Shown here: piece by piece, positions 38,958 to 47,672 of the stretch
Layout: each line of letters opens with the position of its first letter
How positions within the stretch are numbered: position 1 is the first letter of the stretch
Origin: Providencia rettgeri
GTDB taxonomy: Bacteria; Pseudomonadota; Gammaproteobacteria; Enterobacterales; Enterobacteriaceae
Length of the DNA: 64,000 bases
Direction of reading: 5' to 3'
Assembly: GCA_900455085.1 (NCBI GenBank)
Contig: UGTZ01000001.1
Coordinates: forward strand, 3,998,501 to 4,062,500
Position numbers and translations under genes: made by a program
Notes under the pieces: model-generated
The model's database searches: none
What the model was told of the DNA's origin: nothing
Seen by the model: only the letters and a program-made list of their open reading frames with translations

Positions 38958-39537
38958 AATGCTATCTCCTAACTGAGTTACGACGAACTTAAGTCAGATT
39001 CATAACAACAATATGTTTATTTTATGACAAAATGGTGAAAGCACAAAAATGATGATGTAGATCATTACTTTTCATTTACTAATATTATAGTTATCTAAAA
39101 TCAATAATTTTTCAGAATATTGCTTTCTTGAATAATTTATATTTTACTCATTTTATAATATGCATTTATTCCACAACAATTAAAAAAGTATAAAACTAAA
39201 TTTTTTGATTAGTTTTACTTAATTTATTTGAATAATTCAGAATTTATTATTTATAAATACCCACCAATTAAATTGAACTAAAAATTTATTACAATAAGAT
39301 TAGAAACAAATAATATCCTTTAAAATCAATTAAATAAAAATTAATTATAAGTTTAATTTTTAACTTTTTTCTTATTGATAGGCAAATCTTATTTCAGCAA
39401 TTGCTTAAACCGATGGTCATCATTGATAAAAATCAAGAACCTCTCGACCTTATTTATACATGATAGTCCGGCTGTAGAATTATATTAATTAAAAAATATT
39501 TAAATATATTTGACCGCAATCTTTCAAGGATAGTGTA
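38958..39537. other. AT-rich intergenic region with peroxidase promoter at its right end
   Basis: 580 bp between divergent genes. The middle is extremely AT-rich with no open frame of note. The right end has the FNR box (39423-39436) and a plausible -10 element CATGAT at about 39459-39464, placed as in class II FNR promoters. Confidence 0.55.
39423..39436. promoter_or_regulatory. Consensus FNR box upstream of the cytochrome c peroxidase gene
   Basis: TTGATaaaaATCAA matches the FNR consensus at all ten defined positions. Its centre is 108 bp before the start codon. E. coli yhjA (ccp) is likewise FNR-activated, so anaerobic expression is expected. Confidence 0.85.
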
Positions 39538-40944
39538 ATGAAAAAACTTACTCGCATTACGGTCGCTGTCATATTTTTGCTTTTACTCGGTTATTTTGGG
39601 TTATCTGGATATGTGTGGTATCACGATAATCAACGAAGAGAAAATAATGACATTCAGACATCTAAAATTGCAGAAAATAATCAAGTTCTCAAATTCTTCG
39701 CTGAAAAGGGATGCGATTACTGTCACACGCCGTCAACTGATTTACCTGCCTACGCATCGTTCCCCATTGCTAAGCAACTGATGGAATACGATATTCAGCT
39801 AGGTTATAAATCATTCAACCTTGAGGCTGCTCGCGCTGCACTCATCGCAGGAGAACCTGTACCACAAAGTGAATTAAATAAAATTGAGTGGGTTATGCAG
39901 AACCACACCATGCCGCCAACTCGTTATGTTGCACTTCATTGGGCTAGTAGCGTCAGTGATGAAGAGCGTAATAACCTTTTGAATTGGATAGCTAAACAGC
40001 GAGAAGAGCACTATGCCAGCCAAGATACCGCTGCTGAGCACCGTAACGAACCAATTCAACCAATTCCAAAATCACTGGATGTTGATGATGCAAAAGTCGC
40101 ATTAGGTTTCCGCTTGTATCATGATGCGCGCCTGTCAGGGGATAGTACGATTTCTTGTGCGCACTGCCACGCACTCAATGCAGGTGGTGTTGATGGCCGT
40201 AAAACATCAATTGGTGTTGGTGGCGCAGTAGGCCCAATCAATGCGCCAACAGTGTTTAACTCTGTATTTAATGTCGAGCAATTTTGGGATGGTAGAGCGC
40301 CTGATTTACAAGCGCAAGCCGGTGGCCCACCATTAAATCCTATCGAAATGGCATCAAAATCATGGGATGAAATCATTGAAAAATTGGATAAAGACCCTGT
40401 CTTAAAACAAGATTTTAATGCAGTTTACCCAGAAGGGTTTACGGGTGACACCATCACAGATGCGATTGCTGAGTTCGAAAAAACCTTAATCACCCCAGAC
40501 TCTCCGTTTGATAATTGGTTAAGAGGCGACAAAACTGCATTAACCGCACAGCAGCTCCATGGTTACCAGTTATTTAAAGAGAACAAATGTGCAACCTGCC
40601 ATGGTGGCGTGATCTTAGGTGGTCGTTCCTTCGAACCTCTGGGCCTGAAAAAAGACTATGAGTTCGGTGAAATTACCGCACAAGATATTGGTCGCATGAA
40701 TGTCACCTCTGATGAGCGCGATAAGTTACGCCAAAAAGTCCCAACACTACGTAATGTCGAGCTAACCGCGCCATACTTCCACCGTGGAGATGTGGCTACC
40801 CTAGATGAAGCAGTGAAACTGATGCTGCGTTATCAAGTCGGTAAAGAACTGCCACAAAAAGATGTCGACGACATTGTTGCCTTTCTTGAAAGCTTAACGG
40901 GTGTGTATACACCGTATGTACAACAAGGTGAATCACAACAGTAA
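39538..40944 (+). CDS. yhjA: Tri-heme cytochrome c peroxidase (YhjA/Ccp type)
   Basis: 468 residues. An N-terminal membrane anchor (VAVIFLLLLGYFGLSGYVWY) is followed by three CxxCH haem c sites: CDYCH in an extra N-terminal domain, CAHCH in the peroxidatic domain and CATCH in the electron-transfer domain. Three haems plus an anchor mark the quinol-oxidising YhjA group rather than the two-haem soluble CcpA group. It reduces H2O2 in the periplasm using respiratory electrons. Monocistronic: FNR box upstream, strong terminator downstream. Confidence 0.92.
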   Translation: MKKLTRITVAVIFLLLLGYFGLSGYVWYHDNQRRENNDIQTSKIAENNQVLKFFAEKGCDYCHTPSTDLPAYASFPIAKQLMEYDIQLGYKSFNLEAARAALIAGEPVPQSELNKIEWVMQNHTMPPTRYVALHWASSVSDEERNNLLNWIAKQREEHYASQDTAAEHRNEPIQPIPKSLDVDDAKVALGFRLYHDARLSGDSTISCAHCHALNAGGVDGRKTSIGVGGAVGPINAPTVFNSVFNVEQFWDGRAPDLQAQAGGPPLNPIEMASKSWDEIIEKLDKDPVLKQDFNAVYPEGFTGDTITDAIAEFEKTLITPDSPFDNWLRGDKTALTAQQLHGYQLFKENKCATCHGGVILGGRSFEPLGLKKDYEFGEITAQDIGRMNVTSDERDKLRQKVPTLRNVELTAPYFHRGDVATLDEAVKLMLRYQVGKELPQKDVDDIVAFLESLTGVYTPYVQQGESQQ

Positions 40945-40974
40945 ATATCAATAGCTAATTGATATGAAAAACCA

Positions 40975-41010
40975 ATAGCACCGCTCAAATAATAGCGGTG
41001 CTATTTTTTT
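40975..41010 (+). terminator. Intrinsic terminator after the peroxidase gene
   Basis: ATAGCACCGCT and AGCGGTGCTAT form an 11-bp stem with an 8-nt loop, followed by TTTTTTATTT. Confidence 0.9.
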
Positions 41011-41171
41011 ATTTAAAACTGCCGTATAGGCTACCTACAACCCCGACTTAATCTATATTCAAAGCAATTCACGTTATCGCGTATCTCTTTCCCACTGTGT
41101 TATTACTTAAACGATCCCAGTTTCCCAATTTATACGAAACAATGTTAACTAGCTCAAAGTTTTCATTGAAT

Positions 41172-41225
41172 GGTATTTAAAAGGTATTATTAAGTGGTAT
41201 TGTCATTGCTGTACCCTACAATACC
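41172..41225. promoter_or_regulatory. Repeated GGTATT elements upstream of yegT
   Basis: GGTATT occurs directly at 41172, 41183 and 41196, and inverted as AATACC at 41220. GGTATTGT (41196-41203) and ACAATACC (41218-41225) form an exact 8-bp inverted repeat. A related GTGGTACTAT is present upstream of yegW. GntR/HutC-type regulators use short inverted GGT..ACC-like sites, so this is a likely YegW operator. Confidence 0.5.
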
Positions 41226-41253
41226 TATAATTAGCCGTATAAAGGAATGAAAG

Positions 41254-42525
41254 ATGAAAAAAACAACAGCAAAACTCTCATTCATGATGTTCATTGAATG
41301 GTTTATATGGGGGGCTTGGTTTGTTCCCTTATGGCTATTTTTGAATAAAAGTGGCTTCACCCCTTCTCAAATAGCGTGGTCTTATGCCTGTACAGCCATT
41401 GCTGCAATTATCTCTCCCATCCTTGTAGGCTCAATTACTGACCGATTTTTTGCCGCGCAAAAAGTCCTGGCGGTACTGATGTTTGCAGGGGCAGTCTTTA
41501 TGTTTTTCGCAGCTCAGCAAACTGAATTTTCTAGCTTTTTCCCTCTACTCTTGGCGTACGCATTAACTTATATGCCAACCATTGCGCTCACCAATAGTAT
41601 TGCTTTTTCCAATGTGGAAGATGTGGAACGTGACTATCCTCGTATTCGTGTAATGGGGACTATCGGCTGGATTGCATCAGGCATTGCATGTGGATTTTTA
41701 CCTTCCATGATCGGCTTTGGTGATATTTCTGCGACTAATATCCCGCTCTTAGTGACAGCCGCTAGCTCCGCTTTACTGGGCTTTTTTACCTATTTCTTGC
41801 CAGACACCCCACCAAAAGGAACTGGCAAAATGAGTATTAAAGTCATGCTCGGATTGGATGCCATTGTGCTGTTAAGAGACCGTAATTTCTTAGTATTTTT
41901 CGTGTGTTCATTCCTCTTCGCCATGCCTTTAGCTTTTTACTATATTTTTGCTAACGGCTACCTTACTGAAGTTGGGATGAAAAATGCCACGGGATGGATG
42001 ACCTTGGGGCAATTCTCTGAAATCTTCTTCATGCTTGCTTTGCCCTTCTTTACTAAACGTTTTGGTATCAAAAAGGTATTACTTCTTGGTTTAATCACTG
42101 CAGCTATTCGCTATGCTTTCTTTATCTATGGCGATGCAGACCACCTATTCACCTACGGATTACTCTTCCTCGGTATTTTATTGCACGGAGTTAGCTACGA
42201 TTTTTACTATGTCACCGCATATATTTATGTCGACAAAAAAACGCCTGTGCATATGCGAACAGCGGCTCAAGGCTTAATTACTCTCTGTTGCCAAGGCTTT
42301 GGTAGCTTACTGGGTTATAGCCTAGGTGGGCAAATGATGGAAAAACTTTTTTCTTACGGTGAACCTGTCAACGGCCAGACCTTTAACTGGGCCGGTATGT
42401 GGGGCTTCGGCGCGGCCATGATCGTCGTAATCACGGTTGTTTTCATGTTGATGTTTAAAGAGTCGAGCCGTGATATTCAAGAAATTGATATTAATAAAAG
42501 TGGCATAAAACCCACATCCAATTAG
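41254..42525 (+). CDS. yegT: Nucleoside:H+ symporter (NupG/YegT family)
   Basis: 423 residues, twelve membrane segments. The opening KLSFMMFIEWFIWGAWFVPL and the IAFSNVEDVERDYPRIRVMGTIGW loop are characteristic of the NHS family (NupG, XapB, YegT). First gene of a set in the order yegT-yegU-yegV seen in E. coli. Probably imports a nucleoside or glycoside handled by the next two enzymes. Confidence 0.9.
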   Translation: MKKTTAKLSFMMFIEWFIWGAWFVPLWLFLNKSGFTPSQIAWSYACTAIAAIISPILVGSITDRFFAAQKVLAVLMFAGAVFMFFAAQQTEFSSFFPLLLAYALTYMPTIALTNSIAFSNVEDVERDYPRIRVMGTIGWIASGIACGFLPSMIGFGDISATNIPLLVTAASSALLGFFTYFLPDTPPKGTGKMSIKVMLGLDAIVLLRDRNFLVFFVCSFLFAMPLAFYYIFANGYLTEVGMKNATGWMTLGQFSEIFFMLALPFFTKRFGIKKVLLLGLITAAIRYAFFIYGDADHLFTYGLLFLGILLHGVSYDFYYVTAYIYVDKKTPVHMRTAAQGLITLCCQGFGSLLGYSLGGQMMEKLFSYGEPVNGQTFNWAGMWGFGAAMIVVITVVFMLMFKESSRDIQEIDINKSGIKPTSN

Positions 42526-42610
42526 TTAAGCAATCATTAATTAAGCGCCTTTATTGACCGACTGCCAACACATAAGGGCGCTGTTTTTAGCCAAAATTGA
42601 AGGAATTATA

Positions 42611-43630
42611 ATGAACAAAGAGAACCGTATTTTAGGCACGTTTTATGGCCAAGCCTTAGGTGATGCAATGGGAATGCCTTCTGAATTATGGCCTCGCTCT
42701 CGTGTTAAAGCACATTTTGGTTGGATAGACCGCTTCTTACCTGGGCCAAAAGAAAATAATGCAGCTTGCTACTTCAATACGGCAGAATTTACAGATGATA
42801 CCTCAATGGCGCTCGCACTTGCGGACGCGATTATAGAATGTGATGGCAAAGTGAGTCCTGAACTTATTGGCCGTAATATTTTAAAATGGGCAGAGCAATT
42901 TGATGCCTTTAATAAAAATGTCTTAGGGCCGACCTCTAAAATTGCATTAAAGGCAATAAAACAAGGGACTCCGATTTCTCAGTTAGAAAACAATGGAATG
43001 ACAAATGGTGCCGCAATGCGAGTTTCCCCACTCGGTTGTTTGCTGCCAACTCATTCTATTGATGAATTTATTGATGAAATTACACTCGCCTCATCGCCAA
43101 CGCATAAATCGGATGTGGCAATTGCGGGGGCGGTCGCTATTGCTTGGGCAATTTCTAAAGCGATAGATGGCGAAAATTGGCCGCAAATTCGCGACCAATT
43201 ACCTGCTATTGCGAAGCTAGCACAAGAAAAGCATGTCACAACCTTTAGCCCATCAATAGCTGCACGTATTGAACTTGCTTTACACACGGTGAAAAACACG
43301 ATTGGCGCCGAGCAAGCAATGGAACAGCTTTATCAACTCGTTGGCGCTGGTACGAGCACTATTGAGTCAGTTCCTGCCGCCATTGCTATGGTTGAATTAG
43401 CGGAAACTGATCCCAACCGCTGTGCCATTCTGTGTGCTAATTTAGGGGGAGATACCGATACCATAGGGGCAATGGCCACTGCCATTTGTGGCGCCCTCCA
43501 TGGCGTTGATGCCATCGATAAACAGCTAAAAAAACAATTAGATGATGTGAATCAACTTGATTTTACACAGTATAGCCAAGCCTTTATGGCATTGAGAACT
43601 GCAAGAGAAAAAGCTTATGAAAACTGCTGA
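42611..43630 (+). CDS. yegU: ADP-ribosylglycohydrolase family protein
   Basis: 339 residues from ATG 42611, preceded by AAGGA; an ATG 19 codons earlier lacks conservation and a ribosome site. Motifs of the ADP-ribosylglycohydrolase (DraG/ARH) fold: LGTFYGQALGDAMGMPSE, FTDDTSMALALADAI and LGGDTDTIGAMATAI, which bind two Mg2+/Mn2+ ions. Cleaves an N-glycosidic bond; with a transporter and sugar kinase the substrate is probably a nucleoside-like compound rather than a protein. Confidence 0.9.
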   Translation: MNKENRILGTFYGQALGDAMGMPSELWPRSRVKAHFGWIDRFLPGPKENNAACYFNTAEFTDDTSMALALADAIIECDGKVSPELIGRNILKWAEQFDAFNKNVLGPTSKIALKAIKQGTPISQLENNGMTNGAAMRVSPLGCLLPTHSIDEFIDEITLASSPTHKSDVAIAGAVAIAWAISKAIDGENWPQIRDQLPAIAKLAQEKHVTTFSPSIAARIELALHTVKNTIGAEQAMEQLYQLVGAGTSTIESVPAAIAMVELAETDPNRCAILCANLGGDTDTIGAMATAICGALHGVDAIDKQLKKQLDDVNQLDFTQYSQAFMALRTAREKAYENC

Positions 43631-44600
43631 ACTTATTGCCCATCTTCCATTGCAAGCGGAGCATCGTCCTGTCTGCCTGATTGGCGCTGCCGTTATTGAT
43701 GTGATTGCAGATGCATATTCACTGCCTTATCGCGGAAGTGATATCGAATTGCACCAGCAGAGTGTCAATATCGGTGGATGTGCTCTGAATATTGCGGTGG
43801 CCTTGCAGCGTCTTGGTATCCAGTCACTCAATGCATTACCTATTGGGCAAGGTGTATGGGCAGATATCATCCGCAACCAACTCAATAAAAAAAGTGTGAG
43901 TTCCGTTATAGAAACGAATAAAGGTGATAATGGCTGGTGTTTAGCCTTGGTTGAACCCGATGGAGAAAGGACATTTCTTTCAATTAGCGGAGTAGAAAAC
44001 CAATGGGAACGCCATACCCTAGATGAATTGCCAATTACACCTAACACTATCATCTATCTTTCTGGCTACCAACTAGCCGCAAAATGTGGCGAAACTCTGC
44101 TTTCATGGCTGGAGTCGCTCTCCGATAACGTCACTTTATTTATCGATTTTGGCCCTCGGATCGCCGACCTTTCGAAAACACAATTATTACGATTAATGGC
44201 TTTAAAACCAATCATTTCGTTGAACCGCCAAGAAGTCGAACATATCGTCACATTATTCCCTGATATTGCGCATCAAAGAATGGATACAGAAGCATTAGCC
44301 AATATTTGGCATTCTCAATTTTTAGTTCCCGTGATTGTTAGAGTCGACAAAGAAGGCGCGTTCTTTCAAGAAAGTGGTCGTTCATCAGGCTGGGTGGCAC
44401 CATTTGAAACCACCGTTGTCGATACCATTGGAGCAGGAGATAGCCATACAGGAGGCGTGATTGCGGCATTGGCGTCCGGCTGGGCACTACAAGATGCCGT
44501 GTTACTCGGAAATGCTGTCGCATCCTATGTAGTTAGCCATCGCGGAGGGGATTGTGCGCCTTCGTCAGAGCAACTCACCGCATATTTACAGCAATATTAA
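43617..44600 (+). CDS. yegV: PfkB-family sugar kinase
   Basis: 327 residues. GGCALNIAVALQRLG near the N terminus and DTIGAGDSHTGGVIAAL with the catalytic Asp near the C terminus are the two PfkB signatures. It overlaps yegU by 14 bp. Likely phosphorylates the ribose-like sugar released by YegU. Confidence 0.9.
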   Translation: MKTAELIAHLPLQAEHRPVCLIGAAVIDVIADAYSLPYRGSDIELHQQSVNIGGCALNIAVALQRLGIQSLNALPIGQGVWADIIRNQLNKKSVSSVIETNKGDNGWCLALVEPDGERTFLSISGVENQWERHTLDELPITPNTIIYLSGYQLAAKCGETLLSWLESLSDNVTLFIDFGPRIADLSKTQLLRLMALKPIISLNRQEVEHIVTLFPDIAHQRMDTEALANIWHSQFLVPVIVRVDKEGAFFQESGRSSGWVAPFETTVVDTIGAGDSHTGGVIAALASGWALQDAVLLGNAVASYVVSHRGGDCAPSSEQLTAYLQQY

Positions 44601-44609
44601 TCATCAGAG

Positions 44610-44635
44610 AAAAAAGAGGCCTAGCCTCTTTTTTT
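44610..44635. terminator. Bidirectional intrinsic terminator between yegV and yegW
   Basis: AAAAAAGAGGC, CTA loop, GCCTCTTTTTTT: a symmetric stem with A and T tracts that serves both convergent transcripts. yegW stops at 44634, within the T tract. Confidence 0.9.
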
Positions 44636-45381
44636 ACTCTTCAGAGACAAATACATACATATCACTGCGACACTGATTAAAACTGTATTCAATGGGCACA
44701 TTTTTATGGTCGAAAGCCACCTGCTTAATCACTAAAACAGGCACGGTCTTTTCCAATTTAATGTGCGTTTGGAAGTCTTCATCTGGCATTCGAGCACTCA
44801 CCTTGCTCTTTGTTCGTGTGGGATAAATATTTTGGCTGCGAAAATAATCGTACAAAGATAAGCCAATATCATCGACATCACCAATCAGCCCAATAGGAAC
44901 ATATGACTCCTCAATAGAGACCGGCTGTTCATCCACATAGCGAATACGTTTTAACATAAATACATCACTATTGATGGGGAGCGCGAGTGACTCTGCCACC
45001 TCCTGTGAACAAGGCACGATACTTTTATTGACCCAAAGTGTGTTTGGTTTTTTTTCCAAGTAAAACAACTTGTTGTGAAAAACCTTTAGCTTCTTTGAGT
45101 GAATACTCAAACTTATCACTAATTTGGGTGCCATAACCTTGTGACCGAATGATAACGCCTTCTTGTTCAAGTAGCTCTAACGCTTTTCGAACGGTAATAC
45201 GTGACACCCCTGTCTGCTGACCTAATTCCCTTTCACTGGGTAACATATCACCTTGATGCAAAACTCCTGTTCGCACGGCAAATTTCACCGTTTCAGCAAA
45301 TTTTACATATAAAGGTGTATTGTCTATTTCAGCAAGACGGGTGCAAAGTTGTTGGATCAGAGATAAATGCGCATCATTCAT
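44634..45381 (-). pseudogene. yegW: GntR/HutC-family regulator, frameshifted
   Basis: N-terminal winged helix (PSERELGQQTGVSRITVRKALELLEQEGVI) in one frame; C-terminal UTRA effector domain (PCSQEVAESLALPINSDVFMLKRIRY, then IEYSFNQCRSDMYVFV) in the next. They meet at a run of eight T (45048-45055); seven would give GKKPNTLWVN and 248 residues, the length of E. coli YegW. As written, the protein loses its effector domain after 118 residues. Convergent to yegTUV, which it probably controls. Confidence 0.88.
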
Positions 45382-45490
45382 ATTGAGTTAGTCACCTAAA
45401 AATCGCAGCAATAATCAATAGTACCACTATCCATAGATTTATTGCAGGCAATTGAATTAGATAAATTTATTACCAATGAAAAACAGAATG

Positions 45491-46129
45491 CTACAGGGTA
45501 CTATTTCTGGTGAGGTACACGCTTTTCTCTGATATAGGTAAAGTCAATTGCTGTTGATACCCATCCAGTGTTTCTTTCGCTAATATCGCCAATGCGCGGT
45601 AAAAATCGCTGTTAGCCGAATCTATCAATACTTCGAGAAAATGTGCTGACCAAGGTAATAAGTGCCAAGCGAGCAACTCTTCTAAATCCGCTCTGCGATT
45701 TTGCTCAGCCAGCCAAGCCGCTAACATCAAAATCAACCCAAAGTGGTCTTCAGGCTCTTTTTGTGTCGTTACGGGTTCAACACCTTTAATACGCATCCAC
45801 TGACGCAATTCAACGGTTGAGTCACCAAAAACAATCTTTTCTTTATCTAGCCAAACCGAACCCCAAGGGGGAGCAGGTAAAGCATAAGGCCCAATAAACA
45901 AGCGCTGCCATGCTTCACTCAGTGGTTCATTCTCCTGAGCACTGGATTGCAAAAGCTGGCTAATTTTTACTAAGGAAGGTAAAGCAAATGGCCATTCGTC
46001 ATGCCAAGTCGGCTCCTGTAAAATCGCGATAATTTCTGCATTGTTTTCATTCTCTGGGGAGAAATAAAATAAAGATCCCAAAACCCGCCCTGTCACTGCA
46101 ACGTGTTCAAGAAAGTGCGCTTGTTGCAT
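45491..46129 (-). CDS. dmsD: DmsD, Tat proofreading chaperone
   Basis: 212 residues of the TorD/DmsD helical family. LFIGPYALPAPPWGSVWLDKE and EPEDHFGLILMLAAWLAE are DmsD hallmarks; the latter forms the hot pocket for the twin-arginine leader. It binds the DmsA signal peptide until cofactor loading is complete. Last gene of dmsABCD, 61 bp after dmsC. Confidence 0.93.
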   Translation of the reverse strand: MQQAHFLEHVAVTGRVLGSLFYFSPENENNAEIIAILQEPTWHDEWPFALPSLVKISQLLQSSAQENEPLSEAWQRLFIGPYALPAPPWGSVWLDKEKIVFGDSTVELRQWMRIKGVEPVTTQKEPEDHFGLILMLAAWLAEQNRRADLEELLAWHLLPWSAHFLEVLIDSANSDFYRALAILAKETLDGYQQQLTLPISEKSVYLTRNSTL

Positions 46130-46190
46130 ATTGATTGTCTCTGAAGTTATCAGCGCAGGGAAATCACACCCTGCGCTGAAAGTTTACTAA

Positions 46191-47042
46191 TTAAGCTACA
46201 GCCATGCCGACTGTCATATGTAAACCATAGAATAGCCCACGACCGATAAATTCACCAACCAGTACCAGCACGGTACCAAGAAGTAAGCTCAAAACCGAAG
46301 GCTGATTTTGTCGCACAACAGGCAAAATCCATAACAACAACCCAAGACTTGTCACCACGATGCGTATCACTTGTAAAACACCAAAATCAGGGACTAAATC
46401 CACGGCTTTTTGTACTGAGGTGGTGATAAGCGCAATCTCACCACTTTGCAGTAGTACTGATGCAATAGTCACGATATAAGCAACGACACTAATTGCCGCT
46501 AATTTGCCACTATTAAATGGAAATTTAGCAACTCGTAATAGCAAAGTACCTAAAATTGGCCCCACAACAAACAGAGTCATAAAGAAGCCGATAGTGGTAT
46601 GCGGCGTGTTCCATGTCGGTACTGTGCTTATCATATAAACTCGTGTCATTGCCCAAACAAATAGCAATCCCATCAACATGGTGATGATTAGCCACACCTT
46701 ATCGAGTCCTGTTGGCATCTTTTTGATTGCGGATAACAACCACCATAAGCCACCCAAAGCAAAGAAAATAGAGACGAATAACACTTCGTTACTCAGTGAC
46801 GAGGCAAATACACGGTTCATCGAGTTAAATGCACGCATCGGTGAGCCCATATGCATCATAGAAGCGAGAAAACCTAAGCCCATCAATACCCATAATGCCA
46901 ACATCGCATTCACAATACGCTGTTTTTGGGGTTTATCGTCTGTCGATAACCATGCAAGCCCCGTTACAATCACACCACCTGCAATACTTTGGCCTAATAC
47001 CGTAAATAAAATTAGCGGCCATTCATGTAATCCATTGCCCAT
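46191..47042 (-). CDS. dmsC: Dimethyl sulfoxide reductase membrane anchor
   Basis: 283 residues with eight membrane segments. Begins MGNGLHEWPLILFTVLGQ as in E. coli DmsC, and contains SMMHMGSPMRAFNSM. It anchors DmsAB and oxidises menaquinol. One base separates it from dmsB. Confidence 0.95.
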   Translation of the reverse strand: MGNGLHEWPLILFTVLGQSIAGGVIVTGLAWLSTDDKPQKQRIVNAMLALWVLMGLGFLASMMHMGSPMRAFNSMNRVFASSLSNEVLFVSIFFALGGLWWLLSAIKKMPTGLDKVWLIITMLMGLLFVWAMTRVYMISTVPTWNTPHTTIGFFMTLFVVGPILGTLLLRVAKFPFNSGKLAAISVVAYIVTIASVLLQSGEIALITTSVQKAVDLVPDFGVLQVIRIVVTSLGLLLWILPVVRQNQPSVLSLLLGTVLVLVGEFIGRGLFYGLHMTVGMAVA

Positions 47043-47043
47043 G

Positions 47044-47661
47044 TTATACCTCCCGAGGATTGGCTAAATGGCCTGTCGTATCATTGACAGGGCGACTATT
47101 GGCATTTGGTTTAATGACAAGATTGGGCTTGGTATAGTGCGCTTCAGGTAGTGGCGCAATCTCGGCCAAATTGCCATGTTTTTCACGTAATTCATCAATG
47201 GGGCCAAAGTCTAATGCACGCAATGGGCAAGACTCGGCACAAATCGGTTTTTTACCAACTGCAACACGTTCATAGCAACCATCGCACTTGGTCATATGTC
47301 CTTTTTCGCTATCAAATTGCGGTGCACCATATGGGCAGGCCATATGACAATAGCGGCAGCCAATACACACGCTTTCATCTACAACGACAAAGCCATCTTC
47401 ACGTTTGTGCATCGCGCCACTAGGGCACACTTTGACACAAGCAGGGTCTTCGCAGTGGTTGCATGAAATCGACAAATAATAACTAAATACGTTTTGATGC
47501 CACACACCGTTATCTTCTTGCCAATCTCCCCCTGCATATTCATAAATGCGCCTAAAATTCACCGCAGGAGATAAATTTTTGTAGTCCTTACACGCTAACT
47601 CACATGTTTTGCATCCCGTACACCGTGCGGAATCAATATAAAAACCATATTGTGTTGTCAT
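47044..47661 (-). CDS. dmsB: Dimethyl sulfoxide reductase iron-sulfur subunit
   Basis: 205 residues; four ferredoxin-type cysteine groups are visible (CTGCKTCELACK, CNHCEDPACVKVCPSG, CIGCRYCHMACPYG, CDGCYERVAVGKKPICAESCP). Carries electrons from DmsC to DmsA. 11 bp after dmsA. Confidence 0.96.
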   Translation of the reverse strand: MTTQYGFYIDSARCTGCKTCELACKDYKNLSPAVNFRRIYEYAGGDWQEDNGVWHQNVFSYYLSISCNHCEDPACVKVCPSGAMHKREDGFVVVDESVCIGCRYCHMACPYGAPQFDSEKGHMTKCDGCYERVAVGKKPICAESCPLRALDFGPIDELREKHGNLAEIAPLPEAHYTKPNLVIKPNANSRPVNDTTGHLANPREV

Positions 47662-47672
47662 GATTTATCCCC

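Noticed and set aside
39001..39400. Possible small RNA or gene in the AT-rich gap before the peroxidase gene
   Set aside because: No open frame, hairpin with U tract or promoter pair convincing enough; low complexity explains the apparent repeats.
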